A stretch of DNA of 64,000 nt from an uncultured Opitutia bacterium (GTDB lineage Bacteria > Verrucomicrobiota > Verrucomicrobiia > Opitutales > Opitutaceae): assembly GCA_903862955.1 (NCBI GenBank), contig CAIPAH010000013.1, positions 124,001 to 188,000 of the forward strand, written 5' to 3'. Under the pieces are notes generated by a model. It saw only the letters and a program-made list of their open reading frames with translations. It made no database searches and had not been told where the DNA came from. Positions 1 through 7,785 of the stretch are shown here, piece after piece; position 1 is the first letter of the stretch; each line of letters starts with the position of its first letter. Both the position numbers and the translations under genes were made by a program.

Positions 1-182
1 CCGCGGAGCACGAGATCGTCACGGTCTGCGCGGCGCTGCCCACGGGCGGCACCCTGGTCCCGCTGGCCATCACGCGCCAGAACCGCACCTGGCACATCCA
101 GGGCACGCACGCCGGACGCACGCTGGACGTCAAGCTCACCACCGCCGGTAACGCGGCCCCGACCGTCGATGTTGCGGGCTGA
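1..182 (+). CDS. C-terminal fragment of an unknown protein
   Basis: An open frame (first whole codon at position 3) runs in from the left edge for 59 residues and ends with TGA at 180-182. The visible part is rich in alternating hydrophobic and polar residues (VPLAITRQNRTWHIQG, then LDVKLTTAG), as in the last beta-strands of a secreted beta-sandwich or heparinase-like protein, but no motif allows a family call. The start and most of the gene are outside the window. Confidence 0.6.
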   Translation, partial: AEHEIVTVCAALPTGGTLVPLAITRQNRTWHIQGTHAGRTLDVKLTTAGNAAPTVDVAG

Positions 183-271
183 AGCCGTTTATCACCACGG
201 ATTACGTGGATTCGAGCTGGATAGATGCCTCGGACCAAGCTTTCCAACAGAGGTGCGTGGCAGGACCGTTC

Positions 272-1066
272 TTACTTCGGCGGGACGATCGTGACTTCTG
301 TTTTGTCTGAGTAGAGCGGGGCAGATTCCTGGATGGCTTGCTCGGCAATCTTCGGGTCGGTGGCGGCCTGCCTGATGGCGGCCTGGATCTCCGCCCAATG
401 TTCTTTGGCTGCGGTGGCACCGACGAAGGCAAAATACTTCAGGTCTTCGAGGGACGGCGCAGGATTGTGAAACAGGCCGAAAATGGCGGCACTCAATCCC
501 GCTTGGGGCATTTTGGAGTCGATCAAAAGGCGGCTATAGAGTGCGTGGGCCTCCCAATCCCACGGGTGGGAAAGGGTGATCGCAGTGAGGTAGGCTCCCG
601 CCCGATTCGCGGCCCCGGGCCGGTCCAATTCGTGTTCGGCCAGGTAGACGATCGCCAGGGCCTTCTGCGCTTGATAGTCCGCCGTGGCCTTTTGCTTTTC
701 GAAAAGCGGGCTACCGATCTTGCCGGCAAGCCGGGCCCGTTCGGTCTTGGGCGATTGCAGGGTATCAATGAGCCAATGAGGCTTCGGCTGCTGTTCGAGG
801 TCGCCTCTCAAGCTGTCCAGCTGCGCGATGATTTTGTCGGATGGCTGGGCCCTTCCTGGCATCCAGCATCCCTGGATTTCGTGGAAGAGCCGCCAGGCTT
901 CCGTCAGTTCCTTCGAATCGGGCATCGACTCGGCCAGGATGACTTTCCTGATGTCGGCCAGGTTGGCGCCGGGATAGGGATAAAATCCAGTTGCTGGCAA
1001 GGCGGCATGAGCGATCCCGCACATGACGCTCATCAACCCAAGCAGGCGGACGGTAGGTAGGTTCAT
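272..1066 (-). CDS. Secreted protein of unknown function
   Basis: A 264-residue protein. The ATG at 1066 is chosen because it is followed directly by a typical signal peptide (charged start, hydrophobic stretch LLGLMSVMCG, cleavage likely after AHA at about residue 21). The frame stays open to 1114, but that extension has no signal character. The mature part is mainly helical, with segments such as KALAIVYLAEHELDRPG and WEAHALYSRLLIDSK that resemble degenerate TPR or SEL1-like helical repeats. No catalytic motif is seen. It lies downstream of tmRNA on the same strand and is probably a separate unit. Function is not recognised. Confidence 0.7.
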   Translation of the reverse strand: MNLPTVRLLGLMSVMCGIAHAALPATGFYPYPGANLADIRKVILAESMPDSKELTEAWRLFHEIQGCWMPGRAQPSDKIIAQLDSLRGDLEQQPKPHWLIDTLQSPKTERARLAGKIGSPLFEKQKATADYQAQKALAIVYLAEHELDRPGAANRAGAYLTAITLSHPWDWEAHALYSRLLIDSKMPQAGLSAAIFGLFHNPAPSLEDLKYFAFVGATAAKEHWAEIQAAIRQAATDPKIAEQAIQESAPLYSDKTEVTIVPPK

Positions 1067-1127
1067 TTTGATTTTGCAGGCAGGCCCGCCAAGGCGGGGA
1101 TTATGACGCGGCACTTCGCAACTAAAG

Positions 1128-1486
1128 TGGTGGAGGTGGCGGGAGTTGAACCCGCGTGCCCCTGACCTTTGCGCACCGCGTCTACCCTGTGTAGCGTGAG
1201 TTTAATCTCACCGAGGCCAAGCGATCACGCGCGCTCAGGCCCCAGCCAGTCCCCGGATTGAAGATACGGCGTGCGCACCGCGGACGGCTCCGCACGCTAT
1301 TCCTGCTGTCGTCGTTCGCTCCGGCCAGCAGGTGTCGCCGGGCAAACGTGGAGCCTGAATTAGGCAGCCATTAGCATTTCTTCGTTGTTGCCATTTATTG
1401 TTTTCGGAAGGGGTTTTACGAGAGACCTCCGACTCTCGACAGGGCAGCGGCGCACTCCAACCAAGGGTCGAATCCGGAACACCCCC
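1128..1486 (-). ncRNA. ssrA: tmRNA (ssrA), one-piece
   Basis: On the minus strand the 5' end at 1486 reads GGGGGUG and continues into UUCCGGAUUCGACCC, the conserved tmRNA 5' tRNA-like segment. The 3' end is a T-arm (GCGGG, loop UUCAACU, CCCGC), an acceptor strand CACCUCC that pairs with GGGGGUG, discriminator A and an encoded CCA ending at 1128. The length is 359 nt. The tag reading frame lies near 1362-1398 and ends GCT GCC TAA; read backwards from the stop it gives NGNNEEMLMAA, the exact resume codon being uncertain. tmRNA rescues stalled ribosomes with SmpB. The ends are supported by the acceptor pairing. Confidence 0.93.
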
Positions 1487-1726
1487 AAAGTGGGAAAGCT
1501 GTAAGCGGTAAGCTTTAAGCTGAGCGAGATTCGGCTGGCGTGTGCGACCAGTCAAAGAACGGGAGGGATAACATGGTCTGCGCGGGAGAAAAGGCAAGGG
1601 GTGGTATGGGTGATGGCCAGAGGTTCTGGGTGGGCGAACTGGGGTGCGGGGCGGGGGTCAAAATGTGCGCAGGTCCGGGCAAACGACGCTGAGCCGGGCT
1701 GGGAATTGGTGATACTATCGGGCATC

Positions 1727-2188
1727 ATGAAACGAATCCTCACCCCTGTGGATTTCTCCGGCATCACCGACTCGGTCGTTTCCGCGGCCAAGACCTTGGC
1801 GCTATCCCAGAACGCGCGCATCGTCCTGGTGAATATCATCCAGCCCCCCATCATCACGGCGGAATACGCTCCTTACCTGGAGAACATCGCCGAGATTATC
1901 TCCCTGAGCGAGCGGTCGGTGGCGAAGCAGCTCGCCCGGCTCGAAATGCAGCTCAAGGACGAGGGCGTGATGGCCGAGACGCTCATGTTTAACGGCGACC
2001 CGGTGAAGATCATCCTCGACCAGGCGCGGGAACAGGAAGCGGACTACATCGTGATGGGCTCGCACGGCCACACGGCATTCTACGACCTGCTGGTGGGCAG
2101 CACGACGCACGGCGTGATGCTGAAGGCGCCCTGCCCGGTGCTTGTCGTGCCCGCGCAGAAGAAGAAACCCGCCAAGGCAAAGAAGTGA
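1727..2188 (+). CDS. Universal stress protein, UspA family
   Basis: A 153-residue single-domain Usp. It starts MKRILTPVDFS, the usual first strand, and has the ATP-binding signature G-2x-G-9x-GS as GSHG, nine residues, GS near residues 112-127, followed by the conserved PCPVLVVP strand. The frame is open further upstream to 1601, but the ATG at 1727 gives the family-typical N terminus. The last five residues are nearly all lysine or alanine. UspA proteins bind ATP and support survival under stress; the specific role is unknown. Its stop is 1 nt from the end of the convergent ccoI, with no room for a terminator. Confidence 0.9.
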   Translation: MKRILTPVDFSGITDSVVSAAKTLALSQNARIVLVNIIQPPIITAEYAPYLENIAEIISLSERSVAKQLARLEMQLKDEGVMAETLMFNGDPVKIILDQAREQEADYIVMGSHGHTAFYDLLVGSTTHGVMLKAPCPVLVVPAQKKKPAKAKK

Positions 2189-2189
2189 T

Positions 2190-4595
2190 TCAGGCGCCCG
2201 CGGCCGGCCGCGGCGGGCGGAACGCGCCGCGCATCCCGTAGCTCACGAGGGCGAGGGTCAGCAGGGAATTCACCGGCATCAGGATGGCGGCGATGAGGGG
2301 GTTCATCCGGCCTGCGACCGCGAGGCCGACAGCGAGCGTGTTGTAGACGATGGAAAATACGAGGATGAGCAGCTGGGCGCGGCGGCGCGTCGCGTTGACG
2401 GCGAAGAGCGCGCGCAGGCCGGCGATGCCGCGGCCGAGATAGTAGAAATCCGCCTTTTGCTCGAGGTGCCCGCGGTGGATCACCGGCGTGCCGCGGCACA
2501 GCGCCTGGTCGAAGGCGAGGCTGTCGTTGGCCCCGTCGCCGAGCATCAGCGTCCGCGCAGCGCCGTTGCGGTCGAGCCAGTCCGCCTTCTGCTGAGGCGT
2601 GCAATCGCCCAGCGCGCTGGCGGGAGGCAAGCCGAGTTCGGTGGCGAGCAGGCCGACCTTGGCCTGGTGGTCGCCGCTGAGGATAAACGTGGCGTAGCCG
2701 AGTCGGCCGAGCGCGGCGAGTTCCGCGCGGGCGTCGGGGCGCGCGGCGTCGATGAAGCGGAATTGCGCGAGGGCGACGCCGTCGCGGGCGAAGCACGTGC
2801 CGTCGGCCGCGGTTGAGGCGACGCCCGTCCATTCCGCGCGTCCCAGCCGCCAGTCGTGGCCGGCGGCGGTCAGGCTGACGCCCTGACCGAGATGTTCCTC
2901 GACGTCACCGGGGAGGGCGTCGCTGGAGCCGGTGGAAAGCAGGTTCTCGAGCAGGCATTGGCTGACGGGATGCGGGTTGTCGCGCACCAGCGCGAGAAGG
3001 GCCGAGCGGGCGGTGGGATCGAGCCGGAGCAACTCGGCGGAGTTTTCCAGCAGGGGATTCTCGAGCGTGAGCGTGCCGGTCTTGTCAAAGACGAGTTGGC
3101 GGACGTTCGCCAGGCGAGTCCACAGGTCCGTGGCGCGCACGAACACGCCGCGCCGCCGGAGCGCGATGGTGGCCATCTCGTCGGCGAGCGGGAAAGCAAG
3201 GCCGATGGCGCAGGGACACGAGACGACAAGGACGGCGGTGACGACGGAGCCGGTGCGGAGGGCATCGCCGGTGGCCAGCCACCAAGCGAGTCCGGAGAGT
3301 GCGGCAATGCCGAGGATGCCGATGAGGTAGCCGCGAATGATGCGCTCGAGGAACGGCGTGCGCGTGGTGGCACGGATCGCAGGCGCGAGGAGTTGGGCGA
3401 GCAGGGACTCGGCCCACGGCTGCAAGGCGGTGAGGCGCGCATCGGCGCGGCTGACATTGATGGCGCCGGCGGGAACGCGCTGGCCGGCGAGATAGGTGCG
3501 CGGCGCGGATTCGCCGTTGATGGTGGCGAGCGAGAACGCGGCCTGGGTGGACTCGAGTCGCGAGTCGACCGGCACGGTGTGGCCGGACGCGGAGAAATAG
3601 CACTGGCTGGCGACCAGCTGTTCCGGGGGAATGCTGCCGCCGACGAAGAGGCGGACGGAGGGCGGCTTGGGCTGGTGGCCGAGCAGGCGGCGCTGGTTGC
3701 GCTCGACGGCGACGACCTGGGCCCAGCGGCCGGTGAGCATCAGCAGGATGAAGCCCGAGACGAAATCGAAATACACGAACTGCTCGCGGCCGGTAAACCA
3801 CCCGTAGAGCGAGCCGAGGTAGGCGCCGGAGATGCCGAGGGCGATGGGCAGGTCGATGTGGACGGCGCCGGCGCGCAGCGCGCGGACGGCGCGTTGGAGA
3901 AAATAGCTTCCGCCCACGAGCAGGCTGAGCGTGCCGAGCGCCAGCGAGATCGTGCCGAAGAGCCGCGCATACTCGAAGTTCCGGTCCATCCCGAAATACA
4001 CCGGCAGCGTGAACAGCATGACGTTCATCGCGAAGGCGGTGCACAGGCCGATCCGGCGGACGAGCCCGCGCGACTCGGGTTCGGCGGGCGTCTCGCCCGC
4101 GGGACCGGCGAGGTAGCCGAACGCCTGGAGCTTGCGGGCGAAGTCAGCGGCGGAGAATTTCCCGGGCAGCCAGCGCAGCCGCATCTGGCCGAGTTGCGCG
4201 CTGATCTCGATGTCGCGCGCACCCGGCAGCGGGCGGAAGACGCGCTCGATCAGCCAGACGCAGCCGGCGCAGGAAATGCCCTGCACGTCGAGGGTGAGCT
4301 CGGGCGGCTTCGTGCCCGCGGCGGCCTCGGCGGCCTGCTGCGCGGTTTCGAGCCAGGAAAAGTCGCGCGCCTCGAACACCGCGACATCGGCGGGCGCGGT
4401 GATCTCGTCCTTGATGCGATAGTAGCTCTCGAGTCCGTGCTCGTGCACCAATCGGAAAACGTAGGCGCAACCGGCACAGCAGAAACCCGACGCGCGCATG
4501 CGGTCGTCGATCAGGTCGGCGCCGCAATGCCGGCAGGCCGGCCGCGAGGCGGACGACACGGGCGGGGCCGCGGGAGTGGACAGGGCGGGCGGCAT
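2190..4595 (-). CDS. ccoI: Copper-translocating P-type ATPase for cbb3 oxidase assembly (CcoI/FixI)
   Basis: An 801-residue P1B-type ATPase. From the N terminus: a Cys-rich metal-binding region (CRHCG at 21-25, CCAGC at 39-43), an HMA domain with GISCAGC at 106-112, membrane helices, an actuator loop with NGES at 360-363 in place of TGES, the ion-binding CPC at 460-462, phosphorylation site DKTGTLT at 504-510, the HP pair at 542-543 and GDGAND at 686-691. This layout is that of CcoI, which exports or delivers copper for the CuB centre of cbb3 oxidase. The frame is open far upstream, but that part overlaps the SafE gene in another frame; the ATG at 4595 lies 2 nt after the SafE stop. Last gene of the cco operon. 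Confidence 0.95.
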   Translation of the reverse strand: MPPALSTPAAPPVSSASRPACRHCGADLIDDRMRASGFCCAGCAYVFRLVHEHGLESYYRIKDEITAPADVAVFEARDFSWLETAQQAAEAAAGTKPPELTLDVQGISCAGCVWLIERVFRPLPGARDIEISAQLGQMRLRWLPGKFSAADFARKLQAFGYLAGPAGETPAEPESRGLVRRIGLCTAFAMNVMLFTLPVYFGMDRNFEYARLFGTISLALGTLSLLVGGSYFLQRAVRALRAGAVHIDLPIALGISGAYLGSLYGWFTGREQFVYFDFVSGFILLMLTGRWAQVVAVERNQRRLLGHQPKPPSVRLFVGGSIPPEQLVASQCYFSASGHTVPVDSRLESTQAAFSLATINGESAPRTYLAGQRVPAGAINVSRADARLTALQPWAESLLAQLLAPAIRATTRTPFLERIIRGYLIGILGIAALSGLAWWLATGDALRTGSVVTAVLVVSCPCAIGLAFPLADEMATIALRRRGVFVRATDLWTRLANVRQLVFDKTGTLTLENPLLENSAELLRLDPTARSALLALVRDNPHPVSQCLLENLLSTGSSDALPGDVEEHLGQGVSLTAAGHDWRLGRAEWTGVASTAADGTCFARDGVALAQFRFIDAARPDARAELAALGRLGYATFILSGDHQAKVGLLATELGLPPASALGDCTPQQKADWLDRNGAARTLMLGDGANDSLAFDQALCRGTPVIHRGHLEQKADFYYLGRGIAGLRALFAVNATRRRAQLLILVFSIVYNTLAVGLAVAGRMNPLIAAILMPVNSLLTLALVSYGMRGAFRPPRPAAGA

Positions 4596-4597
4596 GC

Positions 4598-5293
4598 TCA
4601 GAAGCAGATGAACGACGACGGATCCGGGCCGGGGAAACCGAGCGTGCTGCGCAGACGCCAGCTGATGATGAGCGCGGTGGCCAGGGCGAGCCCGATGCGG
4701 ATGCGGTCCAGCGCCCGCGGCGAAAGGCGCGCACGGATCCAGACGGACTGGGATTGCACCAGCCATAGCAGCGGGACCGTGCCGAGGCCGAAGGCCAGCA
4801 TGAACTCGACGCCGCGGAGGGCGGAGCCCGAGAGCAGGGCGAGGGCGAGCAGGAAATAGAGCGGGCCGCAGGGCAGCAGCGGCGTGGCGAAGCCGAGTGC
4901 GGCGGCGGCGGAGATGCGGGAACGGCCGCGGATCCAACCGCCGAGTCGGAGGGAAAAACGGCCGAGCATGGCGGATTTCGGGAGCCAGCGGTCCCAGCGC
5001 AGCGCCATGCCCACAAAAAACAGGACCAGCACCCACGGCAGCCAGCGGAGAGCGGAGGTGCTGACCCAGGTGAGCGGCATCCGGCCGAGGCCGCCGGCGA
5101 TCGCGCCGAGCAACGCGTAACTCGTGAGCCGCGTGAGATGGTAGACGGTGCTGATCGTCGAGGGATCGCCCTGGTCGCGGCGGACGGGCATGAGCGCGCA
5201 GGCGAGCGGGCCGCACATGCCGGCGCAATGCAGGCTCGTGATCAGGCCAGCGACGAAGGCGGCGGCGGGCGAGTTGACGGCGGCGAGTTCCAT
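4598..5293 (-). CDS. SafE/UreH-type membrane protein linked to cytochrome oxidase assembly
   Basis: A 231-residue polytopic membrane protein with about six hydrophobic segments. It has the signature HCAGMCGPL at residues 22-30, typical of the sulfite exporter TauE/SafE-like group (COG2836) that is often encoded beside ccoG and ccoI. The His and two Cys of this motif are candidate metal ligands. It lies between the CcoH-like gene and ccoI, 1-2 nt from each, so co-transcription is almost certain. A role in copper handling or oxidase maturation is inferred from context; the sulfite-exporter name should not be read as a function. Confidence 0.85.
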   Translation of the reverse strand: MELAAVNSPAAAFVAGLITSLHCAGMCGPLACALMPVRRDQGDPSTISTVYHLTRLTSYALLGAIAGGLGRMPLTWVSTSALRWLPWVLVLFFVGMALRWDRWLPKSAMLGRFSLRLGGWIRGRSRISAAAALGFATPLLPCGPLYFLLALALLSGSALRGVEFMLAFGLGTVPLLWLVQSQSVWIRARLSPRALDRIRIGLALATALIISWRLRSTLGFPGPDPSSFICF

Positions 5294-5294
5294 G

Positions 5295-5447
5295 TCAGCG
5301 GTGCGGCGCGGTGCGCAGCGGAACCTCGGCGACCGGGTGCCGGGAGGCGACGATAAACCAGGCGATCCACACCGCGAGCTGCAGCACGAAAACCGCCACG
5401 AAGATCAGCCAGAGGCGCGAGCGGGGCTTGGGCTCATTTGTGCTCAT
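5295..5447 (-). CDS. Small single-helix membrane protein in the CcoH position
   Basis: A 50-residue protein that starts MSTNEPKPRSR and has one transmembrane helix (about residues 12-31), then a short basic tail. Its ATG at 5447 overlaps the ccoG stop by 14 nt, and its stop is 1 nt from the SafE start. It occupies the place of ccoH/fixH between ccoG and ccoI, but is much shorter than a usual FixH and lacks the periplasmic domain. It may be a reduced CcoH or an unrelated small assembly factor. Translational coupling with ccoG supports that it is a real gene. Confidence 0.7.
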   Translation of the reverse strand: MSTNEPKPRSRLWLIFVAVFVLQLAVWIAWFIVASRHPVAEVPLRTAPHR

Positions 5448-6930
5448 GCCGTTCTTGTTCTTTTTCCGCGTCCTCCTCGCGCAGCAGGCGGACGTCCGGC
5501 CCAAGGAACTCGACTTCGCGGCTGAGATGAAAAGTACCGGCGGCGTCCTGGATTCGCACCGTCAGCGCAAAGGGGCCGGTGTAAGCCCGGCGCGCCTGCT
5601 GCAACACGAGCGGCTCGACGATTTCGCCGAGCGGGGGCAGCTCGACGGGCTGGAGCAGACCGGACTGGATCAAACCGGAGGGGGCGTGTTCGAGCGAGAG
5701 CACGAAGCGGACGGGCAGGTTGCGCTTGTTGACGAGGCGGACGAGGAACTGGTCGCGGATCGTGTCAGCGGACACGATGTAGGGTGCGCCGACGATGCGG
5801 GTGACGCCGAGGCTGGCGGGTCGCACGGTGGAGAGTGCCCACGTGGCCACGCTGGCGCCGACGAACAGGAGGATGCCGTAGAGGAAGGTGCGCCCGCGAA
5901 TCCAGCGCGTGGGCTTCCCGGCGAAGCCGTTTTGCGAATCGTAGCGGATGAGCCCGCGCGGGCGGTGCAGGCGGGTCATCACGTCGTCGCAGGCGTCGAT
6001 GCACGCAGTGCAGCCGACGCACTCCATCTGCAGGCCCTGGCGGATGTCGATGCCGGTGGGGCAGACGGTGACGCAGCGGGCGCAGCCGATGCAGTCGCCC
6101 GCCTTCGCCGAGCCTAGGGCGGGCAGGCCCTCTTTCGCTTGGACGGCGGCGGCTTCGCGGAGCTTGGTGGCTTCGGCGACGGACATGCGGGGCTCGCCGC
6201 GGGTGGCGTCGTAGCCGATGACGAGCGAGTGGTTGTCGATCAGGGCGGACTGAAGGCGGCCGTAGGGGCAGATGACGATGCAGAGCTGTTCCCGGAACCA
6301 GCCGAAGTTGAAATACAGGATGCCGGTGAACACGGCCATAAACACGAAGAGGCTCCAGTTCTCGCCGGGCGCGGCGCCGATCATGGCCCAGACGGCGGGC
6401 AGGGAGACAAAATAGGCGAGGAAGAGGTGCGCGATGGTGGCGGAGACGAGGATGTAGAGGCCGTGCTTGAGGAGGCGCCTGGCGGCCTTGCCGGCGCTGG
6501 GGGGCGCCGCGGCGAGCACGCGACGCTGGACGGCGTCGCCGTCGATCAGGCGCTCGATGCGCCGATAGACGTGGTCGAGGAAGACGGTGTGCGGGCAGGC
6601 CCAGCCGCACCAGATGCGGCCGAAGAGCGCGGTGATGAAGAAGAGCGAGAAGCCGAGCCCGGTGATGACGAAAAACAGCAGCCACATGTCCTGCGCCGCG
6701 AGGGTGAGCCCGAAGAGGTGGAAGCGCCGCTGCGCGATGTCGAAGAACACCGCCGGGTAGCCGCCGATGGTGATCCACGGCAGCGACAGGTAGAAGGCGA
6801 TCAGTAGCAGCGCCGAGATGCGGCGCACGAGCGTGAAGCGGCCGTGCGTGTCGGCGGGATAGAGAAAAGGCCGGGAGCCGTCCTCGCGAATGGTGGTGAC
6901 GGAGTCACGGGTGGGAAGCGGAGCGGCCAT
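5434..6930 (-). CDS. ccoG: Cytochrome c oxidase accessory protein CcoG (FixG/RdxA)
   Basis: A 498-residue membrane ferredoxin. Hydrophobic helices at about 38-55, 82-102, 157-180 and 195-212; WCGWACPH at 108-113 and CPYGR at 221-225; then two 4Fe-4S clusters with Cys 280/283/286/290 and 304/307/310/314, another helix near 345, and a C-terminal immunoglobulin-like domain, the normal FixG order. CcoG is a cupric reductase needed to supply Cu(I) for cbb3 oxidase. AAAGGA stands just upstream of the ATG, one of the few clear Shine-Dalgarno sites in the window. The gap to ccoP is 93 nt and contains a weak GC-rich hairpin. Confidence 0.96.
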   Translation of the reverse strand: MAAPLPTRDSVTTIREDGSRPFLYPADTHGRFTLVRRISALLLIAFYLSLPWITIGGYPAVFFDIAQRRFHLFGLTLAAQDMWLLFFVITGLGFSLFFITALFGRIWCGWACPHTVFLDHVYRRIERLIDGDAVQRRVLAAAPPSAGKAARRLLKHGLYILVSATIAHLFLAYFVSLPAVWAMIGAAPGENWSLFVFMAVFTGILYFNFGWFREQLCIVICPYGRLQSALIDNHSLVIGYDATRGEPRMSVAEATKLREAAAVQAKEGLPALGSAKAGDCIGCARCVTVCPTGIDIRQGLQMECVGCTACIDACDDVMTRLHRPRGLIRYDSQNGFAGKPTRWIRGRTFLYGILLFVGASVATWALSTVRPASLGVTRIVGAPYIVSADTIRDQFLVRLVNKRNLPVRFVLSLEHAPSGLIQSGLLQPVELPPLGEIVEPLVLQQARRAYTGPFALTVRIQDAAGTFHLSREVEFLGPDVRLLREEDAEKEQERHEHK

Positions 6931-7023
6931 GGTTCCTTTCTAAGCGGTGGCGCGGGCCGATGCACGCTCCGGTTGGACCGGCCACGGGGACGGAACCGGC
7001 GCGGCGCGGTGGCGGGCGGGGCC

Positions 7024-7608
7024 TTACGGCTGGGGCGCGCGAGGCACCCATTCCTTTTGGACCTCGATGGGCTCGCCTTCCTGGTGGTGGCTCAGCACAT
7101 ACGCCACGACCTCGGAAATCTTCTTGTTGCCGAGCACGGGTCCCCAGGGCGGCATGCCCTTGGCGAGCACGCCCGTTTGCACGGTGTGGTAAATCTCGGT
7201 GGGCCGGCCGCCGTGGATCCAGAGGTGATCGATGAGGTTGGGACCGATCGCGCCGGTGAGCTTCTCGGTGTGGCAGCTGGCGCAGATGGAGTTGAACGTG
7301 ACGCGGCCGGCGTCGACGAAGACGGGGTTGCGGCTCATCTTCCAGATGCTGGCGTCGTCGAGCGAGGGCGCGGAAGCGAGGCGCTCGGCCTCGATGACGG
7401 CCAGCTTCTGCTCGACAGCGGCGGCGTTGGACGGACCAATGTGGGCGCGCTCGTAGTAGAACCAGTAGCCAGCCCAGAACGCGATCGCGCCGTAGAGCGT
7501 CATGAGCCACCAGTTCGGCAGGCGCTTGTCGTATTCCTGGATGCCGTCGAAGGTGTGCGGCCGGAGGGCGTCCTCTTTCGGCGGATTGGGCTTAGGCGTG
7601 GGGGTCAT
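7024..7608 (-). CDS. ccoP: cbb3 oxidase subunit III (CcoP), monoheme form
   Basis: A 194-residue protein with an N-terminal FixP-type region (PNWWLMTLYGAIAFWAGYW, residues 31-49, one helix) and one cytochrome c domain with CASCH at 109-113 and a probable axial Met at 152 in GMPPWG. Most CcoP proteins have about 300 residues and two CxxCH motifs; only one is present here. It feeds electrons from soluble cytochrome c to the fused CcoNO subunit. The start overlaps the end of the ccoQ-like gene by 17 nt. The frame ends cleanly with TAA at 7024-7026, so the short form is not caused by a nearby frameshift that I can see. Confidence 0.92.
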   Translation of the reverse strand: MTPTPKPNPPKEDALRPHTFDGIQEYDKRLPNWWLMTLYGAIAFWAGYWFYYERAHIGPSNAAAVEQKLAVIEAERLASAPSLDDASIWKMSRNPVFVDAGRVTFNSICASCHTEKLTGAIGPNLIDHLWIHGGRPTEIYHTVQTGVLAKGMPPWGPVLGNKKISEVVAYVLSHHQEGEPIEVQKEWVPRAPQP

Positions 7609-7780
7609 GGCGTCCGTCGGTGGAGTCGTCGTTGAAGGGCAGGTGGGCGAAGTGGTCCGCTTGGGCGCGGGGCATGCGGATGGCGCGCCAGGTGATGGTG
7701 CCGAAGATCGTCGCGGCGGTCACGAAGGCCGTGATGACATACCAGACGGAGGAATCCTCCAGGAGCAGGCGTTTGAACAT
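7592..7780 (-). CDS. ccoQ: CcoQ-like small subunit
   Basis: A 62-residue protein with one helix (SVWYVITAFVTAATIFGTI, about residues 10-28) followed by an acidic, His-containing tail. Size, single helix and position between ccoNO and ccoP match CcoQ/FixQ, a small subunit that stabilises cbb3 oxidase. Sequence conservation in this family is poor, so the call rests mainly on gene order. It starts 5 nt after the CcoNO stop and overlaps ccoP by 17 nt. Confidence 0.75.
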   Translation of the reverse strand: MFKRLLLEDSSVWYVITAFVTAATIFGTITWRAIRMPRAQADHFAHLPFNDDSTDGRHDPHA

Positions 7781-7785
7781 GGTGG

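Noticed and set aside
1128-1160. A tRNA-like 3' end (T-arm, acceptor, CCA) suggested an ordinary tRNA gene
   Set aside because: The matching 5' acceptor is 359 nt away with the tmRNA 5' consensus, so it is ssrA.
2856-4859. Long plus-strand open frame opposite ccoI (and similar ones opposite ccoNO and the permease genes)
   Set aside because: These are shadows caused by high GC in the third codon position; their translations are Arg/Gly/Ala-rich without motifs.
4596-5228. N-terminal extension of CcoI by 211 residues
   Set aside because: It overlaps the SafE-type gene in another frame and has an Arg/Pro/His-rich composition; the ATG at 4595 starts the known domain order.
4598-5293. Sulfite exporter function for the SafE-type protein
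   Set aside because: The family name is historical; the context with ccoG and ccoI points to copper or oxidase assembly.
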